Shown piece by piece: positions 36,301 through 48,512 of a stretch of DNA of 64,000 bases. The translations under genes and the position numbers were made by a program. The stretch lies in the NCBI GenBank assembly GCA_040954595.2, contig CM082590.2:1240001-1304000 (forward strand). The letters run 5' to 3'. The notes under the pieces are model-generated. The model was not told the origin of the DNA, did not search any database, and was given only the letters and a program-made list of their open reading frames with translations. Each line of letters opens with the position of its first letter. Positions within the stretch are counted from its first letter, which is position 1. The stretch comes from Balanoglossus misakiensis. Lineage: Eukaryota > Hemichordata.

Positions 36301-38014
36301 GGTTTGCTGCTGTAGTCTTTGGCATCTTCACTTGCGTTGTATGCTGCTCAAGGCTTGTCTGTTGGATTGGTTTCCTTTCTTTGGGTTCTTCCAGCTTCTT
36401 TATTGGAGCCCTGTAATACACTGTTTTGATGTTTGTTGTTTGTTTTCATCTTTGCCATATTTCCTTGGCGTTTTCCACCATGTTTCCTCGAGTCCTTTTT
36501 GTTGCCAGTGATCTCAGCCCAATGTCGCATAGTCGTGATGAAATTGACTTGTGCATCATTTGTAGGAATTGGGCCGCCTTCAGATTCGTTTTTCTGTTTA
36601 GGATTTGGATCTTTAATTCTCACATCCGATTCTCCGCGTTGGCGTTAGAGGCACGACTTTCTATTTCTGTTGTCGAAATTGTCGGCTTATTGCCCAACAT
36701 GATTCCACTCCAAAGTGGTAGTAGGGGCAAGTATCTCATCTGCAAATCTTGGAGATATTCCTTGCACTGGTAGGCATTGGTCTTCAGGGATTCACTTGCT
36801 GGAGTATTTGTCATTGACTTTGTGATGATCTCATGGAAATAGTGAAAGTATGGTGAGTGCTCCCTAATACTCTTGCCTCTCAGATCTGAATAGGAATCGT
36901 CAGTGGCCATATCAAACTCCTTATCTTCTTCAGATATGTCTGTATCATCTGCTCGTCGAGCTATTTTGTCTTTCATCCTTTTCAGACTGATTTCCATGGC
37001 GGGCGTGCGATGTGTAGATGTCGTCACCACTGTGATGTCTTTCACTATGCTGCTAACTTCTTCTAGTGTTGTAGAGTTCTGTTGAAGACCTGTTGTGTAC
37101 ATCAGAAATCTTCTCAGATGTTTGTCTAAACATCTATGTCGGAGACGAATGCTTACTTCATGAATGAAGTGGGCAGCACAGATGTGAACTACAGTGAAAC
37201 TACCTAGGCTCCTGAGTGGTGGATGTTCCAGTGATGAGATTCCATGATCTTTTGATGTACTTGTTAATATCTTCCATATTGAAGGTTAACAGGACAGCAC
37301 GCAACAATGAAGTCTATTTCAACTCGCTGTGGGATGACAGAGTGGGATGATATCGTCTTTGCTGCCCTTCTGAATTTCATCAGGAAATGTAATATTGATG
37401 GCACTGTATGCTCACTGGTTATCATTTCTGCCAGAGGGATTGGTGGTTTTCTTGGCGTCAGCAACATTTCTGAAGACACGACAATAGCATAGAACAAAAT
37501 GCGCTGACTGATGTGTGCTGCTCGTTTTACCACTGTCTCCGTTGCATCGATATGCAGGTATGCCCTTTTAGTTTGGCAGAGTCTTCTGTAAATGTTCAAC
37601 TGTTTCTCTGTGAAACATACAACTTTAAAAGGGAAATAGTGAATCTCTTGAATATATCCCCCTTTCACCTCTTCATTTAGCTTGTTCATTGTGTTTATGA
37701 TATCTTCAAGCATGTCTGTTGATGTCTGGCTGAGACAGTTCTCTTCCGAAGATATCTTTTGGTACTCAGTTGAAGATTGGACTTTGGTAGTATTTCCAAA
37801 CACTACAGCTTCTTTATCGGATGTTGCCAGGCATGTCAGCCGGTATTCGCTGGGATTTTTACCCCCCCCCCCCATTTGAATCGCAGTTTCCTACCATTCT
37901 TCATTCTTCTTCTGTCTTGCTTCTTGATCTCCATTTCTGTGTCTAATTTTCCCATTGCTCTCCACCACAACAGTAACAGGTGATTTTCCATATGGTTCCT
38001 CCATTATTGTAAAC
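36260..38014 (-). pseudogene. Transposase-like core (degenerate)
   Basis: Readable pieces in order: MEEPYGKSPVTVVVES; a TAG; a poly-G tract; NPSEYRLTCLATSDKEAV; EEVKGGYIQEIHYFPFKV; KRAYLHIDATETVVKRA; RILFYAIVVSSEML; LAEMITSEHTVPSILHFL; then a frameshift near 37270; VVHICAAHFIHEVSIRLR; RYLPLLPLWSGIMLG; and NANAENRM followed by TGA and the same frame to GNMVENAKEI. The IDAT and NAxxEN motifs and their order match a large family of MULE-like transposase proteins I know from fish, cnidarians and lower deuterostomes. At least four in-frame stops and two frameshifts make it non-functional. Confidence 0.55.
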
Positions 38015-38395
38015 TTGTAATTTTGACATGATGTGTGTTTGCATTAAGCCAGTACTCTGCAAAATGGGCCACTTGATTTTCGTAAATTTTTCTTTGCAAT
38101 TCTGTTTCCTTTGAATACTAAGGGGCATTTATTGTTTGTTTTATTTTGCAAATTTCTCATTGAATATGTAGCACCAGCCATCTTCTAGTCGTCTTTGCCC
38201 ATCTTTGTATCATTTGGTTGGTTTTATCTTGTTACATTCTTCCTGTGATAGTTGAAAATTAAATGACTTAATTTTCTGTTCCATGAACTCGCCCTGCTGA
38301 ATGGTAACACCTATGAGTTCTTCTGTAACGTTTTCATCGATAGGGAAATCATCACACGAACTGATGTGATCTTCAGTGTCATCCATGACCATACT
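38015..38395 (-). pseudogene. Conserved tail, copy 3 (joins the transposase-like core)
   Basis: The only tail still attached to downstream gene sequence. Frame: DTEDHISSCDDFPIDENV to KIKPTK, then TGA, then the same frame continues YKDGQRRLEDGWCYIFNEK before another stop. A neighbouring frame gives NKCPLVFKGNRIAKKNLRKS and SSGPFCRVLA. Its Cys pattern leads into the core and looks like the zinc-binding entry of this protein family. More diverged from copies 1 and 2 than they are from each other. Confidence 0.6.
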
Positions 38396-41300
38396 GGCTT
38401 GGTCATCTTCTAGTGAACTATGAAGTGAACTTCTGTGGTCATTAAGGTCCACTTCTCTTTGACTGCAGGCCTGGTCTTCAGCACCGTGACTGACCATACT
38501 GGCTTGGTCATCTTCCAGCGGACTATGAGGTGAACTTCTGTGGTCATTAGGGTCCACTTCTGTTTGACTGCAGGCCTGGTCTTCAGCACCGTGACTGACC
38601 ATACTGGCTTGGTCATCTTCCAGTGGACTATGAGGTGAACTTCTGTGGTCATTAGGGTCCACTTCTGTTTGACTGCAGGCCTGGTCTTCCGCACCGTGAC
38701 TGACCATACTGGCTTGGTCATCTTCCAGTGGACTATGAGGTGAACTTCTGTGGTCATAAGGGTCCACTTCTTTTTGACTACAGGCCTGGTCTCCAGCACC
38801 GTGACTGACCATACTGGCTTGGTCATCTTCCAGTGAATTATGAGGTGAACTTCTGTGGTCATTAGGGTCCACTTCTTTTTGACTACAGGCCTGGTCTCCA
38901 GCACCGTGACTGACCATACTGGCTTGGTCATCTTCCAGTGGACTATGAGGTGAACTTCTGTTGTCATTAGGGTCCACTTCTCTTTGACTGCAGGCCTGGT
39001 CTTCAGCACCGTAACTAACCATACTGGCTTGGTCATCTTCCAGTGGACTATGAGGTGAACTTCTGTGGTCATTAGGGTCCACTTCTCTTTGACTGCAGGC
39101 CTGGTCTTCAGCACCATAACTGACCATACTGGCTTGGTCATCTTCCAGTGGACTATGAGGTGAACTTCAGTGGTCATTAAGGTCCACTTCTGTTTGACTG
39201 CAGGCCTGGTCTTCAGCACCGTGACTGACCATACTGGCTTGGTCATCTTCCAGTGGACTATGAGGTGAACTTCTGTGGTCATTAGGGTCCACTTCTGTTT
39301 GACTGCAGGCCTGGTCTTCAGCACCGCGACTGACCATACTGGCTTGGTCATCTTCCAGTGGACTATGAGGTGAACTTCTGTGGTCATTAAGGTCCACTTC
39401 TGTTTGACAGCAGGCCTGGTCTTCAGCACCGTAACTGACCATACTGGCTTGGTCATCTCCCAGTGGAATATGAGGTGAACTTCTGTGGTCATTAGGGTCG
39501 ACTTCTGTTTGACTGCAGGTCTGGTCTTCAGCACCATAACTGACCATACTGGCTTGGTCATCTTCCAGTGGACTATGAGGTAAACTTCTGTGGTCACTAG
39601 GGTCCACTTCTGTTTGACTGCAGGCCTGGTCTTCAGCACCGTGACTGACCATACTGGCTTGGTCATCTTCCATTGGACTATGAGGTGAACTTCTGTGGTC
39701 ATCGGGGTCCACTTCTGTTTGACTGCAGGCCTGGTCTCCAGCACTGTGACTGACCATACTGGCTTGGTCATCTTCCAGTGGACTATGAGGCCTAGGTGAA
39801 CTTCTGTGGTCATTAGGGTCCACTTCTGTTTGACTGCAGGCCTGGTCTTCAGCACCGTGACTGACCATACTGGCTTGGTCATCTTCCAGTGGACTATGAG
39901 GTGAACTTCTGTTGTCATTAGGGTCCACTTCTCTTTGACTGCAGGCCTGGTCTTCAGCACCGTAACTAACCATACTGGCTTGGTCATCTTCCAGTGGACT
40001 ATGAGGTGAACTTCTGTGGTCATTAGGGTCCACTTCTCTTTGACTGCAGGCCTGGTCTTCAGCACAATAACTGACCATACTGGCTTGGTCATCTTCCAGT
40101 GGACTATGAGGTGAACTTCAGTGGTCATTAAGGTCCACTTCTGTTTGACTGCAGGCCTGGTCTTCAGCACCGTGACTGACCATACTGGCTTGGTCACCTT
40201 CCACTGGACTATGAGGTGAACTTCTGTGGTCATTAGGGTCCACTTCTGTTTGACTGCAGGCCTGGTCTTCAGCACCGCGACTGACCATACTGGCTTGGTC
40301 ATCTTCCAGTGGACTATGAGGTGAACTTCTGTGGTCATTAAGGTCCACTTCTGTTTGACAGCAGGCCTGGTCTTCAGCACCGTAACTGACCATACTGGCT
40401 TGGTCATCTTCCAGTGGAATATGAGGTGAACTTCTGTGGTCATTAGGGTCGACTTCTGTTTAACTGCAGGTCTGGTCTTCAGCACCATAACTGACCATAC
40501 TGGCTTGGTCATCTTCCAGTGGACTATGAGGTGAACTTCTGTGGTCACTAGGGTCCACTTCTGTTTGACTGCAGGCCTGGTCTTCAGCACCGTGACTGAC
40601 CATACTGGCTTGGTCATCTTCCATTGGACTATGAGGTGAACTTCTGTGGTCATCGGGGTCCACTTCTGTTTGACTGCAGGCCTGGTCTCCAGCACCGTGA
40701 CTGACCATACTGGCTTGGTCATCTTCCAGTGGACTATGAGGCCTAGGTGAACTTCTGTGGTCATTAGGGTCCACTTCTATTTGAATGCAGGCCTGGTCTT
40801 CAGCAACGTGACTGACCATACTGGCTTGGTCATCTTCCAGTGGACTATGAGGTGAACTTCTGTGGTCATTAAGGTCCACTTCTGTTTGACTGCAGGCCTG
40901 GTCTTCAGCACCATGACTGACCATACTGGCTTGGTCATCTTCCAGTGGACTATGAGGCCTAGGTGAACTTCTGTGGTCATTAAGGTCCACTTCTCTTTGA
41001 CTGCAGGCCTGGTCTTCAGCACCATGACTGACCATACTGGCTTGGTCATCTTCCAGTGGACTATGAGGCCTAGGTGAACTTCTGTGGTCATTAGGGTCCA
41101 CTTCTGTTTGACTGCAGGCCTGGTCTTCAGCACCGTAACTGACCATACTGGCTTGGTCATCTTCCAGTGAATTATGAGGTGAACTTCTGTGGTCATTAAG
41201 GTCCACTTCTGTTTGACTGCAGGCCTGGTCTTCAGCACCATGACTGACCATACTGGCTTGGTCATCTTCCAGTGGACTATGAGGCCTAGGTGAACTTCTG

Positions 41301-44300
41301 TGGTCATTAGGGTCCACTTCTGTTTGACTGCAGGCCTGGTCTTCAGCACCGTAACTGACCATACTGGCTTGGTCATCTTCCAGTGAATTATGAGGTGAAC
41401 TTCTGTGGTCATTAGGGTCCACTTCTGTTTGACTGCAGGCCTGGTCTTCAGCACCGTGACTGACCATACTGGCTTGGTCATCTTCCAGTGGACTATGAGG
41501 CCTAGGTGAACTTCTGTGGTCATTAGGGTCCACTTCTGTTTGACTGCAGGCCTGGTCTTCAGCACCGTAACTGACCATACTGGCTTGGTCATCTTCCAGT
41601 GAATTATGAGGTGAACTTCTGTGGTCATTAGGGTCCACTTCTGTTTAACTGCAGGCCTGGTCTTCAGCACCGTAACTGACCATACTGGCTTGGTCATCTT
41701 CCAGTGAATTATGAGGTGAACTTCTGTGGTCATTAGGGTCCACTTCTGTTTGACTGCAGGCCTGGTCTTCAGCACCGTGACTGACCATACTGGCTTGGTC
41801 ATCTTCCAGTGGACTATGAGGCCTAGGTGAACTTCTGTGGTCATTAGGGTCCACTTCTGTTTGACTGCAGGCCTGGTCTTCAGCACCGTAACTGACCATA
41901 CTGGCTTGGTCATCTTCCAGTGAATTATGAGGTGAACTTCTGTGGTCATTAGGGTCCACTTCTGTTTAACTGCAGGCCTGGTCTTCAGCACCGTAACTGA
42001 CCATACTGGCTTGGTCATCTTCCAGTGAATTATGAGGTGAACTTCTGTGGTCATTAGGGTCCACTTCTGTTTGACTGCAGGCCTGGTCTTCAGCACCGTG
42101 ACTGACCATACTGGCTTGGTCATCTTCCAGTGGACTATGAGGTGAACTTCTGTTGTCATTAGGGTCCACTTCTCTTTGACTGCAGGCCTGGTCTTCAGCA
42201 CCGTAACTAACCATACTGGCTTGGTCATCTTCCAGTGGACTATGAGGTGAACTTCTGTGGTCATTAGGGTCCACTTCTCTTTGACTGCAGGCCTGGTCTT
42301 CAGCACCATAACTGACCATACTGGCTTGGTCATCTTCCAGTGGACTATGAGGTGAACTTCAGTGGTCATTAAGGTCCACTTCTGTTTGACTGCAGGCCTG
42401 GTCTTCAGCACCGTGACTGACCATACTGGCTTGGTCATCTTCCAGTGGACTATGAGGTGAACTTCTGTGGTCATTAGGGTCCACTTCTGTTTGACTGCAG
42501 GCCTGGTCTTCAGCACCGCGACTGACCATACTGGCTTGGTCATCTTCCAGTGGACTATGAGGTGAACTTCTGTGGTCATTAAGGTCCACTTGTTTGACAG
42601 CAGGCCTGGTCTTCAGCACCGTAACTGACCATACTGGCTTGGTCATCTTCCAGTGGAATATGAGGTGAACTTCTGTGGTCATTAGGGTCGACTTCTGTTT
42701 GACTGCAGGTCTGGTCTTCAGCACCATAACTGACCATACTGGCTTGGTCATCTTCCAGTGGACTATGAGGTGAACTTCTGTGGTCACTAGGGTCCACTTC
42801 TGTTTGACTGCAGGCCTGGTCTTCAGCACCGTAACTGACCATACTGGCTTGGTCATCTTCCAGTGGACTATGAGGTGAACTTCTGTGGTCATTAGGGTCC
42901 ACTTCTGTTTGACTGCAGGCCTGGTCTTCAGCACCGTAACTAACCATACTGGCTTGGTCATCTTCCAGTGGACTAGTAGGTGAACTTCTGTGGTCATTAG
43001 GGTCCACTTCTGTTTGACTGCAGGCCTGGTCTTCAGGACCGTGACTGACCATACTGGCTTGGTCATCTTCCAATGGACTATGAGGCCTAGGTGAACTTCT
43101 GTGGTCATTAGGGTCCACTTCTGTTTGACTGCAGGCCTGGTCTTCAGCACCGTAACTGACCATACTGGCTTTGTCATCTTCCAGTGGACTATGAGGTGAA
43201 CTTCTGTGGTCATTAGGGTCCACTTCTGTTTGACTGCAGGCCTGGTCTTCAGCACCGTGATAGACCATACTGGCTTGGTCATCTTCCAGTGGACTATGAG
43301 GTGAACTTCTGTGGTCATTAGGGTCCACTTCTGTTTGACTGCAGGCCTGGTCTTCAGCACCGTGACTGACCATGCTGGCTTTGTCATCTTCCAGTGGACT
43401 ATGAGGTGAACTTCTGTGGTCATCGGGGTCCACTTCTGTTTGACTGCAGGCCTGGTCTCCAGCACCGTGACTGACCATACTGGCTTGGTCATCTTCCAGT
43501 GGACTATGAGGCCTAGGTGAACTTCTGTGGTCATTAGGGTCCACTTCTATTTGAATGCAGGCCTGGTCTTCAGCAACGTGACTGATCATACTGGCTTGGT
43601 CATCTTCCAGTGGACTATGAGGTGAACTTCTGTGGTCATTAGGGTCCACTTCTGTTTGACTGCAGGCCTGGTCTTCAGCACCGTGACTGACCATACTGGC
43701 TTGGTCATCTTCCAGTGGACTATGAGGCCTAGGTGAACTTCTGTGGTCATTAGGGTCCACTTCTATTTGAATGCAGGCCTGGTCTTCAGCACCGTGACTG
43801 ATCATACTGGCTTGGTCATCTTCCAGTGGACTATGAGGTGAACTTCTGTGGTCATTAGGGTCCACTTCTATTTGAATGCAGGCCTGGTCTTCAGCAACGT
43901 GACTGATCATACTGGCTTGGTCATCTTCCAGTGGACTATGAGGTGAACTTCTGTGGTCATTAGGGTCCACTTCTGTTTGACTGCAGGCCTGGTCTTCAGC
44001 ACCGTGACTGACCATACTGGCTTGGTCATCTTCCAGTGGACTATGAGGCCTAGGTGAACTTCTGTGGTCATTAGGGTCCACTTCTGTTTGACTGCAGGCC
44101 TGGTCTCCAGCACCGTGACTGACCATACTGGCTTGGTCATCTTTCAGTGGACTATGAGGCCTAGGTGAACTTCTGTGGTCATTAGGGTCCACTTCTATTT
44201 GAATGCAGGCCTGGTCTTCAGCAACGTGACTGATCATACTGGCTTGGTCATCTTCCAGTGAATTATGAGGTGAACTTCTGTGGTCATTAGGGTCCACTTC

Positions 44301-46245
44301 TGTTTGACTGCAGGCCTGGTCTTCAGCACCGTGACTGATCATACTGACTTTGTCATCTTCCAGTGGACTATGAGGTGAACTTCTGTGGTCATTTGGGTCC
44401 ACTTCTGTTTGACTGCAGGCCTGGTCTTCAGCACCGTGATAGACCATACTGGCTTGGTCATCTTCCAGTGGACTATGAGGTGAACTTCTGTGGTCATTAG
44501 GGTCCACTTCTCTTTGACTGCAGGCCTGGTCTTCAGCACCATAACTGACCATACTGGCTTGGTCATCTTCCAGTGGACTCTGAGGTGAACTTCAGTGGTC
44601 ATTAAGGTCCACTTCTGTTTGACTGCAGGCCTGGTCTTCAGCTCCGTGACTGACCATACTGGCTTGGTCATCTTCCAGTGGACTATGAGGTGAACTACTG
44701 TGGTCATTAGGGTCCACTTCTGTTTGACTGCAGGCCTGGTCTTCAGCACCGTGACTGACCATACTGGCTTGGTCATCTTCCAGTGGACTATGAGGTGAAC
44801 TTCTGTGGTCATTAGGGTCCACTTCTGTTTGACTGCAGGCCTGGTCTTCAGCACCATAACTGACCATACTGGCTTGGTCATCTTCCAGTGGACTATGAGG
44901 TGAACTTCTGTGGTCATTTGGGTCCACTTCTGTTTGACTGCAGGCCTGGTCTTCAGCACCGTAACTAACCATACTGGCTTGGTCATCTTCCAGTGGACTC
45001 TTAGGTGAACTTCTGTGGTCATTAGGGTCCACTTCTGTTTGACTGCAGGCCTGGTCTTCAGGACCGGGACTGACCATACTGGCTTGGTCATCTTCCAGTG
45101 GACTATGAGGCCTAGGTGAACTTCTGTGGTCATTAGGGTCCACTTCTGTTTGACTGCAGGCCCGTTTTCAGCACCGTGACTGATCTCACTGGCTTGGTCA
45201 TCTTCCAGTGGACTATGAGGACTAGGTGAACTTCTGTAGTCATTAGGGTCCACTTCTGTTTGACTGCAGGCCCGTTTTCAGCACCATGACTGATCATACT
45301 GGCTTGGTCATCTTCCAGTGGACTATGAGGCCTAGGTGAACTTCTGTGGTCATAAGGGTCCACTTCTGTTTGACTGCAGGCCCGTTTTCAGCACCGTGAC
45401 TGACCATACTGGCTTGGTCATCTTCCAGCGGACTATGAGGTGAACTTCTGTGGTCATTAGGGTCCACTTCTGTTTGACTGCAGGCCTGGTCTTCAGCACC
45501 ATAACTGACCATACTGGCTTGGTCATCTTCCAGTGGACTATGAGGTGAACTTCTGTGGTCATTTGGGTCCACTTCTGTTTGACTGCAGGCCTGGTCTTCA
45601 GCACCATAACTGACCATACTGGCTTGGTCATCTTCTAGTGGACTATGAGGTGAACTTCTGTGGTCATTGGGGTCCACTTCTGTTTGACTGCAGGCCTGGT
45701 CTTCGGCACTGTGACTGACCATACTGGCTTGGTCATCTTCCAGTGGACTATGAGGTGAACTTCTGTGGTCATTAAGGTCCACTTCTGTTTGACTGCAGGC
45801 CTGGTCTTCAGCACCGTAACTGACCATACTGGCTTGGTCATCTTCCAGTGGACTATGAGGTGAACTTCTGTGGTCATTAAGGTCCACTTCTGTTTGACTG
45901 CAGGCCTGGTCTCCAGCACCGTGACTGACCATTCTGGCTTGGTCATCTTCCAGTGGACTATGAGGCCTAGGTGAACTTCTGTGGTCATTAGGGTCCACTC
46001 TTATTTGACTGCAGGCCTGGTCTTCAGCACCGTGACTGATCATACTGGCTTGGTCATCTTCCAGTGGACTATGAGGTGAACTTCTGTGGTCATAAGGGTC
46101 CACTTCTGTTTGACTGCAGGCCTGGTCTTCAGCACCGTAACTGACCATACTGGTTTGGTCATCTTCCAGTGGACTATGAGGTGAACTTCTGTGGTCATAA
46201 GGGTCCACTTCTGTTTGTCTGCAGGCCTGGTCTTCAGCACCGTAA
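38396..46245 (-). repeat. 105/111-bp coding minisatellite, block C (about 74 units)
   Basis: Main array, 7.85 kb. Basic unit 105 bp (35 codons); a 111-bp variant adds Arg-Pro (SSPRPHSPL). Higher-order structure is visible: alternating 105+111-bp dimers at about 41100-42050, and a block of about 950 bp carrying the marker NDNRSS that recurs near 38958, 39908 and 42151. Stops recur as CACTGA (39167, 40118, 42359 and 44592) and as AGT TAA (near 40460, 41645 and 41966). A 2-base deletion near 42591 and one-base deletions near 45160, 45270 and 45380 shift the frame. The longest coding-frame stretch is 657 codons (44552-42579). Confidence 0.9.
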
Positions 46246-46617
46246 CTTGTAATTTTGACATGATGTGTGTTTGCATTTAGCCAGTACTCTGCAAAATGGG
46301 CCACTTGATTTACGTGAATTTTTCTTTGCAATTCTGTTTCCTTTGAACACTAAGGGGCATTTATTGTTTGTTTTTTTGCAAATTTCTCATTGAATATGTA
46401 GCACCAGCCATCTTCTAGTCGTCTTTGCCCATCTTTGTATCATTTGGTTGGTTTTATCTTGTTCCATTCTTCCTGTGATAGTTGAAAATTAAATGATTTA
46501 ATTTTCTGTTCCATGAACTCGCCCTGCTGAATGGTAACACCTATGAGTTCTTCTGTAACGTTTTCATCGATGGGGAAATCATCACACGAACTGATGTGAT
46601 CTTCAGTGTCATTCATG
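46246..46617 (-). repeat. Conserved tail, copy 2
   Basis: Same content as copies 1 and 3. Below it the sequence runs directly into array block C, with the join reading ATTACAAGTT then ACGGTGCTG. A second frame of the tail (NQVAHFAEYWLNANTHHVKI) is open across the join into the repeats, an accident of the duplication. Confidence 0.85.
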
Positions 46618-47453
46618 ACCATACTGGCTTGGTCATCTTCTAGTGGACTATGAGGTGAACTTCTGTGGTCATTAGGGTCCACTTCTGTTTGACTGCAGGC
46701 CTGGTCTTCAGCACCATAACTGACCATACTGGCTTGGTCATCTTCCAGTGGACTATGACGTGAACTTCTGTGGTCATTTGGGTCCACTTCTGTTTGACTG
46801 CAGGCCTGGTCTTCAGCACCATAACTGACCATACTGGCTTGGTCATCTTCTAGTGGACTATGAGGTGAACTTCTGTGGTCATTGGGGTCCACTTCTGTTT
46901 GACTGCAGGCCTGGTCTTCGGCACCGTGACTGACCATACTGGCTTGGTCATCTTCCAGTGGACTATGAGGTGAACTTCTGTGGTCATTAAGGTCCACTTC
47001 TGTTTGACTGCAGGCCTGGTCTTCAGCACCGTAACTGACCATACTGGCTTGGTCATCTTCCAGTGGACTATGAGGTGAACTTCTGTGGTCATTAAGGTCC
47101 ACTTCTGTTTGACTGCAGGCCTGGTCTCCAGCACCGTGACTGACCATTCTGGCTTGGTCATCTTCCAGTGGACTATGAGGTGAACTTCTGTGGTCATTAG
47201 GGTCCACTTCTATTTGACTGCAGGCCTGGTCTTCAGCACCGTGACTGATCATACTGGCTTGGTCATCTTCCAGTGGACTATGAGGTGAACTTCTGTGGTC
47301 ATAAGAGTCCACTTCTGTTTGACTGCAGGCCTGGTCTTCAGCACCGTAACTGACGATACTGGCTTGGTCATCTTCCAGTGGACTATGAGGTGAACTTCTG
47401 TGGTCATAAGGGTCCACTTCTGTTTGTCTGCAGGCCTGGTCTTCAGCACCGTA
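46618..47453 (-). repeat. 105-bp coding minisatellite, block B (about 8 units)
   Basis: Eight units between the LINE and tail copy 2, all 35 codons and open in frame with the tail (frame 47465-46440). Its unit-by-unit variants match the start of block C (45630-46250) almost one for one. The exceptions are that block C keeps an RP-insertion unit and that single bases differ. Block B is therefore a duplicate of that part of block C. Confidence 0.85.
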
Positions 47454-47609
47454 ACACCGTAACACCAGAATGCATCACGCATGTGTCGAAGACCTTGTGA
47501 TATGGGCTCCACAAACACCGGCATTTTTCACAGTAGAGTAGTTATCTTACCAGCTCTACTGATGTCTATCGTTTCATGAATGTCTACATATCATCTCTGA
47601 CCCTCCCAA

Positions 47610-48488
47610 ATGACCAGAAGAAGGAAAAGAAGCCAGAAAAGTCCAACCGTAAATTCCAGCAGTGAACAAAGCCCTAAGTCTAAGCGCACCAAGATGGCCG
47701 ACTCGAAGAAGACGTCGCCTACCATAACCGAGTCTACACCAGACACGGATATCAAAACTCAGTTGTCGGAAATATTAGGAACCTTGGCTCATCTTGGGAA
47801 ACAAATCGAAAAGATCTCCACCATTGAAAGTCGTCTGTCAGAAGTACAAAAGTCAGTAGATTACGTAAGTGATTATTTTGAAGATTTTCGAGAACAAATA
47901 AATGAAATAAAATCTGATACAAATCAGCTGAAAGCCGACAACAGCAGACTACAAGATCAACTCGCTGCCACGCGACGGGATTTGTGTAATACGCAAAACG
48001 AATTACAAGAGTTACAACAGTACAGCCGTCGTAACAACTTGGAAATAGCTGGTATTCCTCAAAGAAAAGAAGAAGACACCAATGAAATTGTTATACGGAT
48101 AGCTGCTGCTGTTGGTGTAACTATCACCCATAATGATATAGATGTAAGTCATCGCCTGGCGCACCGATTTGCTCAACAGGAACGGCCCGCATCGATAATT
48201 GTCAAATTTGTCCGGAGGTCTGTCCGAAATAATATTTACTATGCGAGAAAAAAGCTTCGCGGGACAACTCCAACTCAACTTCACCTTGGAGATAGTAACG
48301 CCAGCATCTATATAAACGAAAACTTGACACCAACAATGAAACGCCTATTTCATCAGGTAAACGAGCGAAGAAAACAACTGAAATGGAAATTCATCTGGAC
48401 TAGTAATGGTAAAATACTAACAAGGAAAGATGGCGACTCAGAAATCATTACTGTCTCATCTGTAACAGCTATTACTCGTATGAACTAA
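47610..48488 (+). CDS. LINE ORF1, RNA-binding nucleoprotein (292 aa)
   Basis: Basic N-terminus (TRRRKRSQKS, SKRTKMADSKK), then a coiled coil at about residues 50-140 (IESRLSEVQKSVDYVSDYFE, QLKADNSRLQDQL). An RRM-like domain follows, with the signature QYSRRNNLEIAGIP and DIDVSHRLAHR, then a C-terminal domain. It corresponds to ORF1p of L1-type and many CR1/L2 elements, which coats the element RNA and acts as a nucleic acid chaperone. The frame is complete from ATG to TAA and lies 24 bases ahead of ORF2. Confidence 0.85.
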   Translation: MTRRRKRSQKSPTVNSSSEQSPKSKRTKMADSKKTSPTITESTPDTDIKTQLSEILGTLAHLGKQIEKISTIESRLSEVQKSVDYVSDYFEDFREQINEIKSDTNQLKADNSRLQDQLAATRRDLCNTQNELQELQQYSRRNNLEIAGIPQRKEEDTNEIVIRIAAAVGVTITHNDIDVSHRLAHRFAQQERPASIIVKFVRRSVRNNIYYARKKLRGTTPTQLHLGDSNASIYINENLTPTMKRLFHQVNERRKQLKWKFIWTSNGKILTRKDGDSEIITVSSVTAITRMN

Positions 48489-48512
48489 TTTGGAACGACA
48501 CATTATGCTGCC

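Noticed and set aside
38410-40764. 784-codon minus-strand open frame (Thr/Lys/Trp-rich repeats)
   Set aside because: It is the second open frame of the 105-bp repeat. It does not join the PHD linker or the conserved tail, whereas the acidic frame does.
38396-47453. CRISPR-like array
   Set aside because: Units are contiguous 105-111-bp repeats without unique spacers, in animal DNA with introns and LINEs.
48012-48284. 90-codon minus frame opposite LINE ORF1
   Set aside because: Antisense shadow of a well-supported coding region.
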